Source: CAXRDE01 sp964342365
GTDB taxonomy: Bacteria > Cyanobacteriota > Sericytochromatia > UBA7694
DNA length: 30,353 nucleotides
Assembly: GCA_964342365.1 (NCBI GenBank)
Contig: CAYFGW010000018.1
Location: forward strand, 1 to 30,353
Reading direction: 5' to 3'
The notes below the pieces were generated by a model. The model was not told where the DNA came from. It saw nothing but the letters and a program-made list of their open reading frames with translations, and made no database searches. The position numbers were made by a program, and so were the translations under genes. This document shows, in pieces, positions 7,792 through 14,990 of the stretch. Numbering within the stretch: the stretch's first letter is position 1; every line of letters starts with the position of its first letter.

Positions 7792-8261
7792 CGGTGCCAC
7801 AGGCAAACATTCAGCTCATAGCTCCGGTGCCGGAGGATCTTGACATGGTGAGCGTTCTGGAAAGCCATCCCGACGTTAGAAAATATCTCGGCGGGGTCAA
7901 GGCACCGGAGCGTATTCGTGGTGACTTTGCCAACTTGCTTGCCACAAAAGAGGAACACTATTTTGTGGTGTACGCCGATGGTGAAAAGGCCGGACTGGTA
8001 TCGCTGGGCGCTTACCATAATACCGGTCAATGGGAAATGTCCTATCAATTTTTACCCGCTTTCTGGGGAAAAGGCGTGGCCCGTGCGGCCCTGACGCAAT
8101 TGCTGGACCATGCCAAAAACCTGGGATTGGATAAGGTTTATGCCGAAACCCAGACTAAAAATCTGGCTTCTACTCGCTTATTAGAGCGCCTGGGTTTTAA
8201 AGAGCAGGAGCGCCTTGAGCGGTTTGGGGAAATCCAGAGCGTTTATGTGATTCGCTTATAA
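7773..8261 (+). CDS. GNAT family N-acetyltransferase
   Basis: A 162-residue GNAT protein of the RimJ/RimL-like type. It opens with a strand and IAPVPEDLDMVSVL helix, followed by the central strands AGLVSLGAYH and WEMSYQFLPAFWGKGVA. The last contains the acetyl-CoA pyrophosphate loop (QFLPAFWGKGVA). The typical NLASTRLLERLGFKEQERL segment follows. The start is GTG at 7773, inside the last codons of xdhC (19-base overlap); a second GTG at 7794 is an alternative. The substrate cannot be told from sequence. Its last 19 bases overlap the end of the convergent gene at 8243. Confidence 0.88.
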   Translation: MAASKVTVPQANIQLIAPVPEDLDMVSVLESHPDVRKYLGGVKAPERIRGDFANLLATKEEHYFVVYADGEKAGLVSLGAYHNTGQWEMSYQFLPAFWGKGVARAALTQLLDHAKNLGLDKVYAETQTKNLASTRLLERLGFKEQERLERFGEIQSVYVIRL

Positions 8262-8767
8262 TACACGTCAAATCCGTATAAGTCCTTCAGGCGTGTCTTT
8301 ACTTCTCCTGCAGTGAGTACCCCTGTGGCAATATCGCGTGTGTAACGAGCATGATCATAATGCGGGGAGCGGGTGTCGGGGCCAAAATAAATCACCTCTG
8401 AGGATAATTGAGCGGCCACACGGCTGCAAAACTCAATGTAGGTTTGCACGGGGGCTTCGTCTCGAAAAAAGCGGGTATAAGACCAACCGTAGTCGATTTC
8501 TAGCGTACTTCCGTTAAAGGCGGCCCAGAGGTTCTGAGGGCCTTCGGCCCAGACCCTTTCGGTTTTTATATCCTCGTAAAACTGTTCCAGCGTGTAGGCT
8601 TCACGAGGATAGGCTTCGCGCGAGTCCCAGGACCATTCGGGTGCGTAAAAAAAAGCGCTCTGTGCATTCAAAAAGAGCGGTAACTCAAACGCTTGTTGCG
8701 GGTTCAACTTCTGATGTGGCCTGTGGTGTCTTTTGTTGTGTATCAAGCAGGTGAGCGTACTTCCCAT
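8243..8767 (-). CDS. Hypothetical protein, aromatic-rich
   Basis: A 174-residue protein I do not recognise. The first 25 residues are basic and histidine-rich (NKRHHRPHQ) with no signal peptide. The rest is rich in Tyr, Trp and acidic residues and looks like a soluble alpha/beta domain, with segments such as YAPEWSWDSREAY, LEIDYGWSYTRFFRDE, VIYFGPDTRSPHYD and LYGFDVYYKRI. The ATG at 8765-8767 lacks a strong ribosome site. The next Met is absent, so a slightly different start would need GTG or TTG. Its 3' end overlaps the convergent GNAT gene by 19 bases, and it is divergent from the lipoprotein gene at 8912. Confidence 0.6.
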   Translation of the reverse strand: MGSTLTCLIHNKRHHRPHQKLNPQQAFELPLFLNAQSAFFYAPEWSWDSREAYPREAYTLEQFYEDIKTERVWAEGPQNLWAAFNGSTLEIDYGWSYTRFFRDEAPVQTYIEFCSRVAAQLSSEVIYFGPDTRSPHYDHARYTRDIATGVLTAGEVKTRLKDLYGFDVYYKRIT

Positions 8768-8873
8768 ACGTTTATGCTAACACTTCATCAGGTTAAGCAC
8801 GCTTTATTCTTAAATTAACTATTTATTTCTCTAAATATAACTTTTTCTTTACTAAGTTTTTGCGCTTGCTGTC

Positions 8874-8879
8874 TACAAT
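8874..8879 (+). promoter_or_regulatory. Candidate -10 box for the Gly/Tyr-rich lipoprotein gene
   Basis: A TACAAT hexamer lies 33 bases before the lipoprotein start codon, in an AT-rich stretch (8810-8860). No good -35 element sits at the usual distance (the bases there are ACTAAG), so it may need an activator or an upstream AT-rich element. A GGAG ribosome site precedes the ATG at 8912. Confidence 0.35.
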
Positions 8880-8911
8880 ACAGCCATAAGATATCGCGGA
8901 GATAAAAAACA

Positions 8912-9379
8912 ATGAAAAAGTTAACCCTGAAATTTGTGACCAGCGTATGTACTCTTCTTTTAACCACTGCTCTCAGCAGCTGCGGTGGTGGTGGCATGAT
9001 GAACGGTGTGGGCATGTGTGGCGGAAGCTACACCGGTTTTAAAACCCAGAGTGCAGCCATTGCAAATCTCGCCAGTCAATGTTTTGGTTCAGGGTATAAC
9101 GATGCCTACGGCAGCGGCTTTGGTAATAATATGGGCTACGGTGGCTATAACCCCGGTTCCGGCGGCATCTACGATACGGGTTATGGTTATGGCAATAGCT
9201 ATGGCTATGGAAACAGTTACGGCAACGGCTATAACACGGGTTACGGGTCTGGCTATAACACCGGCTACGGCAGTGGTTATGGCAATAGCTATGGAAACAA
9301 TTACGGCTATGGAAACAGCTACGGTTACGGCACTTACAACGCCCAGAACGCCAAAAAGGCTCCCCAAAACACAAAATAA
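8912..9379 (+). CDS. Gly/Tyr/Asn-repeat lipoprotein
   Basis: A 155-residue exported lipoprotein. Residues 1-23 are a lipoprotein signal peptide with two lysines, a hydrophobic core and lipobox LSSC, so acylation at C24 is predicted. A glycine run follows. Residues about 60-143 are a low-complexity array built from short units such as GYGNSYG, GYNTGYGSG and GNNYGYG, almost only Gly, Tyr, Asn, Ser and Thr. The tail is short and basic. Two further cysteines (about 36 and 57) precede the array. Such Gly/Tyr arrays occur in adhesive, structural or phase-separating proteins; the role here is not known. The gene has its own start signals and a terminator, so it is probably monocistronic. Confidence 0.85.
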   Translation: MKKLTLKFVTSVCTLLLTTALSSCGGGGMMNGVGMCGGSYTGFKTQSAAIANLASQCFGSGYNDAYGSGFGNNMGYGGYNPGSGGIYDTGYGYGNSYGYGNSYGNGYNTGYGSGYNTGYGSGYGNSYGNNYGYGNSYGYGTYNAQNAKKAPQNTK

Positions 9380-9400
9380 ACCCGCGATATATCTTATATG

Positions 9401-9434
9401 AAACGCCGACGCTGAGCATGTCGGCGTTTTTCTT
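9401..9434 (+). terminator. Rho-independent terminator after the lipoprotein gene
   Basis: AAACGCCGAC at 9401-9410 pairs perfectly with GTCGGCGTTT at 9420-9429 around a 9-base loop and is followed by a T-rich tract. It lies 22 bases after the lipoprotein stop codon and before the next gene on the same strand. Confidence 0.9.
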
Positions 9435-9485
9435 TGTCTATAATAAAAAAGATGCCCATCCACAGACTCAAAAAGGATACTTCCG

Positions 9486-12400
9486 ATGCCAAAACTCAAC
9501 GGTCAACGCCCCCTTCCTGCTTCCGTTCCCGTTCCCCGCCCCCGTCCTGCTTCTGCCACCTCTGAGACTCCCTCTGCCCCACCTACTCCAGCAGTTACCT
9601 CTGAATCCGAACCGGAAGAAACCACGCTCTGGCAAAGTAAGTCCACCAAAGCCACGCCTCGCCTGAGTTTTTTAGATACCCCTCCACCCGCAGCGCCTTC
9701 TCCCCGGGCCACGCTTTTACTGATGAGCTTACGCGACGAACTCTCTCGCCGTCGCACAGAATTGCTGAATACGCCCAAAACCCCCGAAAATCAGCCTTTA
9801 ATAGAAACCGATCTGGGCCTGATTTCCCAGGCGGCGGATATGGTGCACGAAAGCCTTTCGGGAACCCGTGATCTGCCCGCAGGATTTCTGACCGACGCCA
9901 GTGAGGCGGTACAGGCACTGGTGTCCGCCGAGCCCGGCGGGGCTTTGGAGCAGTTGAAACAACCGACCCTTTCACAAGACGTAAATACCTTTGCCCGTAC
10001 TCTGTCAGAACAGGCGGGCCAACCCGTGCCCAATATTTATGACACCTTTGCCACAGTCATGGGCGGCTATACCAACGTGGTGGGGGCCGTGGATGAAGCC
10101 ATTCCCGATCTGCCGTTCCCGGTGACGCTGCCCGTGCCGCTAGCCTATGACAACGGCAATACCGCTTTTGTACTGCCCGCGGGCAGCCAGATTTCTTCTG
10201 ATGAAAACGGCTTGCAGGTCAGTACTCCCGGTTTTCTGGCCCTCAACGATGGCACGCAGATCTTTGGTCAGAATGTCAGTTTGAACCTGGGAGAGGAATT
10301 GGACGGTCTTCAGGTGGATCAGCTGCTGGTGAACACCGGGCAGAGCGCCACCCTGGTTGAAGGGGCCGTGGCCGGTATCAGCCGTGAAGACCAAAGTGCC
10401 ATTATTGCTGCTGAAACCGTGGCCTACGACAATGAATCCGGTCAATTTTTACTAAAAAACGCCCGCATCCGTCAGCACACCTCCGGCACAGACGCGGATT
10501 TTGAGAAACTGTTCTGGAACAACGACAGCAATACGGGCAGCGTGGGCCAGACGGCACTCCGACACCGCATCGACAACGAAACAGCTTACTTGACTGCTGA
10601 AACCCACCAGCTCAACGTGCTCACAGAACACCAAATTCTGCAAGCCGATACCCTGAAGCTCGGTGTTGAGCAAGGCCCGGAGGGTCAGAAACTCGCCGGT
10701 TCCGGCACAGAGCTGCGGTTCAGTGAGCTCGGGCCAGAGGGCGTGGAGCGTCACATAGAAGCGGGTGCGGCCAGCATTTCTGTGGTGAATGAGGCCAATG
10801 GTGCCGGACACATTGAGCTGACAGGGCAAGATATTCGTTATGCAGAAGGCGATCTCGCTGTGAATGCTGACGGGGAAAGCCAGGTGAGCTTGACCCGTAA
10901 CGCCGCAGGATTTGTGGAATCGGTCAGTGCTCAGGGAGAACGTTTGAGCTATCAGAACGCCGGTGAGTCCGCAGAGCTGGTGGGCGCTGAGGCGCGCCTG
11001 AGTTTTAATGAACAGGGGCAACTTACGGCCCTGAACGCACAGCTGGAAAACGGTCAGCTTCAGGGGGCTTTTGGGGAAGCTCGTCTTGAGGGTGGCGCAC
11101 TGGCTCTGAATTATGAGCAGGGACATTTGTCTCGCTTAAACGGTCAGGTGGAGCAACTTCAGTTTCAGGATCAGGACCACGCTCTTGATTTACAGGGCTT
11201 TGGCCTGGAAGCAAATTTTAACGCTGACGGCAGCCTCCATGAGAGCAATCTTCATCTGGCACAGGGCCAGGTACAAACCCCTGAACTCAATGCTGCTGTA
11301 TCCGGCTTGAATGCTGAAATAAGTTCAGCACAGAGTTCGCTGCACGTGGACTCCGCGGCGGTGAAGTCTCAGTTGGAATCGGACTGGAACGTGACGGTGG
11401 AAAATTTGGACCTGGTCATGCAAAACGCTGCAACCGGGCAGGGCGCCAGTGTGGATCTGGCCGTGGGCGATACGGAAGCTTTCGTTTCAGGGTTTAATGC
11501 CCGTATTCGCACTGAAAATGGTGATCAGGTGAGACTCCACGTGGGGATCTCCGAAGACGGAAACTTTTTACAGGAAGCCTTTTTACAGGTGCCCGGCGGC
11601 GGCGAAATTCAGCTGGCTCAGGATGATTTGAACGTGCGCCTCGGCGGAGGAGAGACGGGCCAAAAACTCAGCTTTGCTCAGGACGGTGCGGGAAAATACA
11701 CCTTTACCGGTGAAGGCTTAAATATTGATGCAGCCACCCGAGATGCCAGCGTCAGCGTGCGGGGGGGACGCGCTCAGGTGAGTGTGGACGCCACAAGAGG
11801 TGATTTGATTATTGAAGACATTACCGGCCTCGGCATTGATGCCAACGTGGCCGGACAGGACCTGAATATTTCCATTGCGGAAATGGACGGTTTTCTGGTG
11901 AAAGCCACGGGCGTATCGGGGCTGGCAGAGGGGGCTGCTCTGCATCTGATTCCCACCCACGATAACGCCGTGATCCAGGCAGAAATTCGCACCGATTACA
12001 ACGGGATTCCGCTGCGGGTTAAATTAGACGATGTTCACGAACTCAAAGCGGCAGCCAGTATTCAACCCAATAAAGCCCGCGTTTACTTTGGTGATCCCAG
12101 CGGTCGTGGACAGGTGGAGTTGAGTGCCGGACCTTTATCCATGAAGGGTTCAGCCATTGAGTGGACGGCACAGTATCACACTTTTGATCCTCAGCGTATG
12201 ATGAGTAATGTGAGTCGGGCGCTGAGTTCCGATGGCTTTGAGTTGGCACCGGGCGTCCAGGTGGAACTCGACGGCGTATTGCGCTTGCAAACCCCCTTTA
12301 AAAAAGGCCCTCATGCGGGCTTAACCTTGCTTTTCCCACGGCCCCAAATGGGCATGGATACGGGACTGTCTCAGCACCAGAATCTGCCTGTGAACACCTC

Positions 12401-12866
12401 TTCTCCTGAGGACGGCGCCATGGGAGCCATTGCTCAGGTGGGATGGCGTCATACCAACCGCGCAGGCACCAGCTATACCACAGGATTACACGGCGGTCTG
12501 GTGTCGGGATCTTATTTAAACATTCAGCAAAATCAGGGCGAAACCTATCTGGGCGGTATGAAACTGCCCACCAAAAATATTAACCTGCCCACCACCGCCA
12601 TGGCGGGGGTGAGTTTTAGTCGTCACGCCAGCGACGAAGCGGTGGCCAGCGGCAAGGGATCGCGACTGGATCTTATGACGGGCGTGTATGTGAATCCCGC
12701 GGGACTCGTAGATTCTCCCTATGTGTCTGAAGACAACGCTTACGGCGTTTACGGCGGCGTGGAGTACCGACAGAAAAATCGTTTTGTGGGTTTTGGTAGC
12801 TCTGTGGGTCTAAGTGGTGAAAAACCCAATGTGAATGCTCAGGTGCGCTTTGGTATCAACTTTTAA
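9486..12866 (+). CDS. Giant beta-rich protein with OstA/LptA-like segments and barrel-like C-terminus
   Basis: A 1126-residue acidic protein of unknown function. Residues 1-75 are Pro/Ser/Thr-rich and disordered, with no hydrophobic signal sequence. A helical stretch follows (about 75-205). From about 215 to 950 the protein is made of short strands in loosely repeated Gly/Gln/Asn-rich units. The segment near 308-330 (AAETVAYDNESGQFLLKNAR...) matches the pattern of OstA/LptA beta-taco repeats, and later units (LNAQLENGQLQG, FGLEANFNADGSL) look related. The last 160 or so residues alternate like an outer-membrane barrel, about seven or eight strands, ending in VRFGINF with terminal Phe. The ATG has an AAAGGA site. 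The 3' end overlaps tetR by 11 bases. It could be a lipid-carrying bridge or a surface protein. Confidence 0.8.
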   Translation: MPKLNGQRPLPASVPVPRPRPASATSETPSAPPTPAVTSESEPEETTLWQSKSTKATPRLSFLDTPPPAAPSPRATLLLMSLRDELSRRRTELLNTPKTPENQPLIETDLGLISQAADMVHESLSGTRDLPAGFLTDASEAVQALVSAEPGGALEQLKQPTLSQDVNTFARTLSEQAGQPVPNIYDTFATVMGGYTNVVGAVDEAIPDLPFPVTLPVPLAYDNGNTAFVLPAGSQISSDENGLQVSTPGFLALNDGTQIFGQNVSLNLGEELDGLQVDQLLVNTGQSATLVEGAVAGISREDQSAIIAAETVAYDNESGQFLLKNARIRQHTSGTDADFEKLFWNNDSNTGSVGQTALRHRIDNETAYLTAETHQLNVLTEHQILQADTLKLGVEQGPEGQKLAGSGTELRFSELGPEGVERHIEAGAASISVVNEANGAGHIELTGQDIRYAEGDLAVNADGESQVSLTRNAAGFVESVSAQGERLSYQNAGESAELVGAEARLSFNEQGQLTALNAQLENGQLQGAFGEARLEGGALALNYEQGHLSRLNGQVEQLQFQDQDHALDLQGFGLEANFNADGSLHESNLHLAQGQVQTPELNAAVSGLNAEISSAQSSLHVDSAAVKSQLESDWNVTVENLDLVMQNAATGQGASVDLAVGDTEAFVSGFNARIRTENGDQVRLHVGISEDGNFLQEAFLQVPGGGEIQLAQDDLNVRLGGGETGQKLSFAQDGAGKYTFTGEGLNIDAATRDASVSVRGGRAQVSVDATRGDLIIEDITGLGIDANVAGQDLNISIAEMDGFLVKATGVSGLAEGAALHLIPTHDNAVIQAEIRTDYNGIPLRVKLDDVHELKAAASIQPNKARVYFGDPSGRGQVELSAGPLSMKGSAIEWTAQYHTFDPQRMMSNVSRALSSDGFELAPGVQVELDGVLRLQTPFKKGPHAGLTLLFPRPQMGMDTGLSQHQNLPVNTSSPEDGAMGAIAQVGWRHTNRAGTSYTTGLHGGLVSGSYLNIQQNQGETYLGGMKLPTKNINLPTTAMAGVSFSRHASDEAVASGKGSRLDLMTGVYVNPAGLVDSPYVSEDNAYGVYGGVEYRQKNRFVGFGSSVGLSGEKPNVNAQVRFGINF

Positions 12867-13479
12867 TTTGCACTGGAGGCGCTGAGCCCTGTAAATCTTG
12901 CTTTGAAAGTTTGACCCCCAGCTCCTGTAAAGGGCCGTTGGCAATGGCCAGCAGCACGGTTTCATCGGTTTCAAAGCGCGATAATTCCCGAATGCTAAAA
13001 GCTGCGCCCACAAGTCGTGCCTGTAGGGCGGTCATATCCAGCTTATGCTCAGAGAAATCTTTTTCTTGGGATAGTTTTTGAAGCACTGCCCCAAAATTTG
13101 CTTTGACTTCGTCAAAAATCTGGCGGGAGGCACAGGCGGTCAGGGCCGTAGAACTACCCAATTCTACACAGCTGTTCATGATAAAACAACCCTGCTTATG
13201 GTGCTGACATTCTTTAATCATGCCCACAAACAGGCGTTTGAGATAGTCCAGAGGGGCTTCTGAATGAATAAAATTTGCTCGCGCCTGTTGCGCATAATGT
13301 TTCAGGGCCAGCAAAAACAGGTTTTCTTTGGATTCAAAACTGCGATACAGACTGCCCTTATGTAGCCCTGTGGCGGTGGTTAAATCCGTCAGGCTGGTTT
13401 CCCGATATCCTTTTTCCCAGAAAACGGCCAACGCTCTTTTGAGCACCTCTTCCCGGGTAAACTTTTGTTTTCTGCCCAT
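12856..13479 (-). CDS. TetR/AcrR family transcriptional regulator
   Basis: A 207-residue repressor-type protein. The N-terminal helix-turn-helix is typical: FTREEVLKRALAVFWEKGY, then TSLTDLTTATGLHKGSLYRSF. The ligand domain contains QGCFIMNSCVELG, common in the YkvE/AcuR-like TetR group. The ATG at 13477-13479 was chosen over one ten codons upstream because an AGGAG site lies five bases before it and the family usually starts with a basic stretch such as GRKQKF. It is divergent from the thioredoxin-family gene and shares an operator with it, so it very likely represses that operon and itself. Cysteines in the ligand domain would allow thiol sensing (inference). Confidence 0.93.
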   Translation of the reverse strand: MGRKQKFTREEVLKRALAVFWEKGYRETSLTDLTTATGLHKGSLYRSFESKENLFLLALKHYAQQARANFIHSEAPLDYLKRLFVGMIKECQHHKQGCFIMNSCVELGSSTALTACASRQIFDEVKANFGAVLQKLSQEKDFSEHKLDMTALQARLVGAAFSIRELSRFETDETVLLAIANGPLQELGVKLSKQDLQGSAPPVQIKS

Positions 13480-13510
13480 ATTTGCTCCTGCTCTGCTCCA
13501 ATGCAACACC

Positions 13511-13540
13511 AGTATAAAATATATTTGACTAATCGGTCAA
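13511..13540 (-). promoter_or_regulatory. Promoter of the tetR gene
   Basis: On the minus strand, TTGACC (13540-13535) and TATACT (13516-13511) are separated by 18 bases, close to the sigma-70 consensus. The -35 box lies inside the palindromic operator. The start codon is about 32 bases downstream. Confidence 0.65.
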
Positions 13541-13542
13541 AT
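13523..13542. promoter_or_regulatory. Palindromic TetR-type operator
   Basis: ATTTGAC at 13523-13529 is mirrored by GTCAAAT at 13536-13542, a 20-base near-perfect palindrome of the kind bound by TetR-family dimers. It contains the -35 hexamers of both divergent promoters, so one bound repressor should block both directions. Confidence 0.8.
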
Positions 13543-13553
13543 AAAGTTATGCT
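13525..13553 (+). promoter_or_regulatory. Promoter of the thioredoxin-family/GST operon
   Basis: TTGACT at 13525-13530 and TATGCT at 13548-13553 are separated by exactly 17 bases, a strong sigma-70 promoter. The -35 box and half of the spacer are covered by the TetR-type operator. Transcription would begin near 13560, about 19 bases before the start codon. Confidence 0.75.
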
Positions 13554-13578
13554 AGGCAAAAAACAAAAAGGAAACCTT

Positions 13579-14145
13579 ATGTTATTACACACACCTGAGG
13601 TAACACAGGGGGTGCAGGCCCCCGATTTTGCACTGCCAGATTTTACTGGCAAAACTTATGGCTTAAAAGATATTGCGCAGGGTCGGCCCTTCGTGGTGGC
13701 TTTTATTTGTAACCACTGCCCTTATGTGCAGGCAATCGTTGAAGATTTGGTGAAAGATGCTGCCGCCTTACAAGAGATGGGCATAGGTTTTGTGGCCATT
13801 AACTCCAACGACTATACCCATGTGCCCGCCGACAGCCCGCCCCGCATGAAAGCTTTTGCGGAGCATCACGGGTTTACCTTTCCCTATCTCGTGGATGAAA
13901 CCCAGTCCGTGGGTCGTGAGTACGGCGCCGTATGCACCCCCGATTTCTTCGGCTTCAATGGGGTCGGAGAACTTCAGTATCGCGGTCGGCTCAACGATTT
14001 TCGCATGGGTGGCCTGACCACTCAGACCGAGCGCTCTCAGGAATTGGTGCAGGCCATGCGCACCATTCTCAGTACGGGCAAAGGCCCGGAAACTCAGCAT
14101 GCCAGTATGGGGTGCTCTATTAAATGGAAAGCGCAGGTGGCATAA
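13579..14145 (+). CDS. Thioredoxin-family / AhpC-TSA-like redox protein
   Basis: A 188-residue cytoplasmic thioredoxin-fold protein. The peroxiredoxin-like N-terminus (GVQAPDFALPDFTGKTYGL) leads to the active site CNHC at 44-47 in the segment FICNHCPYV, typical of a widespread thioredoxin/AhpC-TSA subfamily. A further conserved block is VCTPDFFGF, whose cysteine may resolve the disulfide. The start at 13579 has a strong AAAAAGGAAA site; upstream in-frame ATGs lie in the promoter and were rejected. The stop overlaps the start of the glutathione transferase (TAATG), so the pair is coupled. TetR control through the shared operator suggests induction by oxidants or electrophiles (inference). Confidence 0.9.
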   Translation: MLLHTPEVTQGVQAPDFALPDFTGKTYGLKDIAQGRPFVVAFICNHCPYVQAIVEDLVKDAAALQEMGIGFVAINSNDYTHVPADSPPRMKAFAEHHGFTFPYLVDETQSVGREYGAVCTPDFFGFNGVGELQYRGRLNDFRMGGLTTQTERSQELVQAMRTILSTGKGPETQHASMGCSIKWKAQVA

Positions 14146-14789
14146 TGTCAACCCTTCAACTGTATTCTCTGGCCACTCCCAACAGTCAAAAGGTGGGCAT
14201 TGCCCTTGAAGAAATGGGGCTGGATTACGAAGCCCATAAAATTAATATTATGGAGGGGGATCAATTTAGCGACGATTATAAAAAGATCAACCCCAACTCA
14301 AAAATTCCCTCCCTGGTGGATCCCGTGGGCGATAACGGTGCGCCCCTGGCCATTATGGAGTCGGGGGCCATTTTGCTGTACCTGGCAGAAAAAACCGGTC
14401 AATTTTTGCCCACTGACGCCGCCGGACGCAGTCGTACCTTACAGTGGCTATTTTTTCAGGTGGGGGGTGTAGGCCCCATGTTTGGTCAGTTCGGCCATTT
14501 TTACAAATTCGCAGAGGGTGACCACGCCTACGCTTTGGAGCGCTACCGCAAAGAAACACAGCGTTTGCTGGCGGTGATGGATCAGCACCTTTCAGAGCAT
14601 ACGTATCTGGTGGGGGAAGACATTACCATTGCTGATTTTGCCACCTTTCCCTGGGTGAACTGCCTCAGCGCCTTTTATAAAGCAGAAGGTGAGCTCAATC
14701 TGGAGTCCTTTACCCACGTGAACCGCTGGTTAAAAACCTGTCTGGCCCGGCCCAAAACCCAGGTGGGTATGAAAGTCTGTGGTTTTTAA
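14145..14789 (+). CDS. Glutathione S-transferase, Nu-class-like
   Basis: A 214-residue protein with the N-terminal thioredoxin-fold and C-terminal helical GST domains. The beginning, LYSLATPNSQKVGIALEE, with the TPN motif in place of a catalytic Tyr, Ser or Cys, matches the Nu class (E. coli YfcG and YghU). That class uses glutathione or its disulfide as a redox cofactor and acts as a disulfide reductase. KIPSLVD and MESGAILLYLAEK form the glutathione site. The C-terminal half has GEDITIADFATFPWV, the usual N-capping motif. The start codon shares one base with the stop of the thioredoxin-family gene. Together they form a TetR-controlled thiol-redox operon. Confidence 0.92.
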   Translation: MSTLQLYSLATPNSQKVGIALEEMGLDYEAHKINIMEGDQFSDDYKKINPNSKIPSLVDPVGDNGAPLAIMESGAILLYLAEKTGQFLPTDAAGRSRTLQWLFFQVGGVGPMFGQFGHFYKFAEGDHAYALERYRKETQRLLAVMDQHLSEHTYLVGEDITIADFATFPWVNCLSAFYKAEGELNLESFTHVNRWLKTCLARPKTQVGMKVCGF

Positions 14790-14944
14790 CGACCTTCTCG
14801 CTCTCGCTCAAGGTCTAGCATAAACATCTGCGCCCGCAGCCGGGAGTCCCGCTCCTGCTGTCGGGTGCGTTTGCGCAACAAAAGTAGCCCCCAGACACAA
14901 ATGCCCAGAGCGACCCAGCCAATTCCTATCACCAACCACGACAT
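14786..14944 (-). CDS. Small single-pass membrane protein, 52 aa
   Basis: A short ORF starting at the ATG at 14942-14944. Residues 3-23 form one clear membrane helix (WLVIGIGWVALGICVWGLLLL), followed by a strongly charged Arg/Glu-rich helix (KRTRQQERDSRLRAQ, then LERERE). This arrangement is what small membrane-anchored coiled-coil proteins show. The ribosome site is weak (AAGAG). Its 3' end overlaps the end of the convergent GST gene by three bases, and it is divergent from polX. No family is recognised; the membrane-helix-plus-basic-stop pattern is the main support. Confidence 0.5.
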   Translation of the reverse strand: MSWLVIGIGWVALGICVWGLLLLRKRTRQQERDSRLRAQMFMLDLEREREGR

Positions 14945-14990
14945 ACTCTTATTCTAGGTTAAAATGAAGCAAAAAAACACCGGTGAGAGC

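Noticed and set aside
9039..9499. Minus-strand open frames opposite the Gly/Tyr-rich lipoprotein
   Set aside because: Low-complexity shadows of the repeat array (Cys/Arg or Val/Ala/Ile runs) without start signals.
10452..11126. Minus-strand 224-codon frame inside the giant protein gene
   Set aside because: Shadow frame with no start signals; the sense frame is open for 1126 codons.
13465..13578. Longer N-terminus for the thioredoxin-family gene
   Set aside because: It would run through the divergent promoter and operator; the ATG at 13579 has a strong ribosome site and the family N-terminus.
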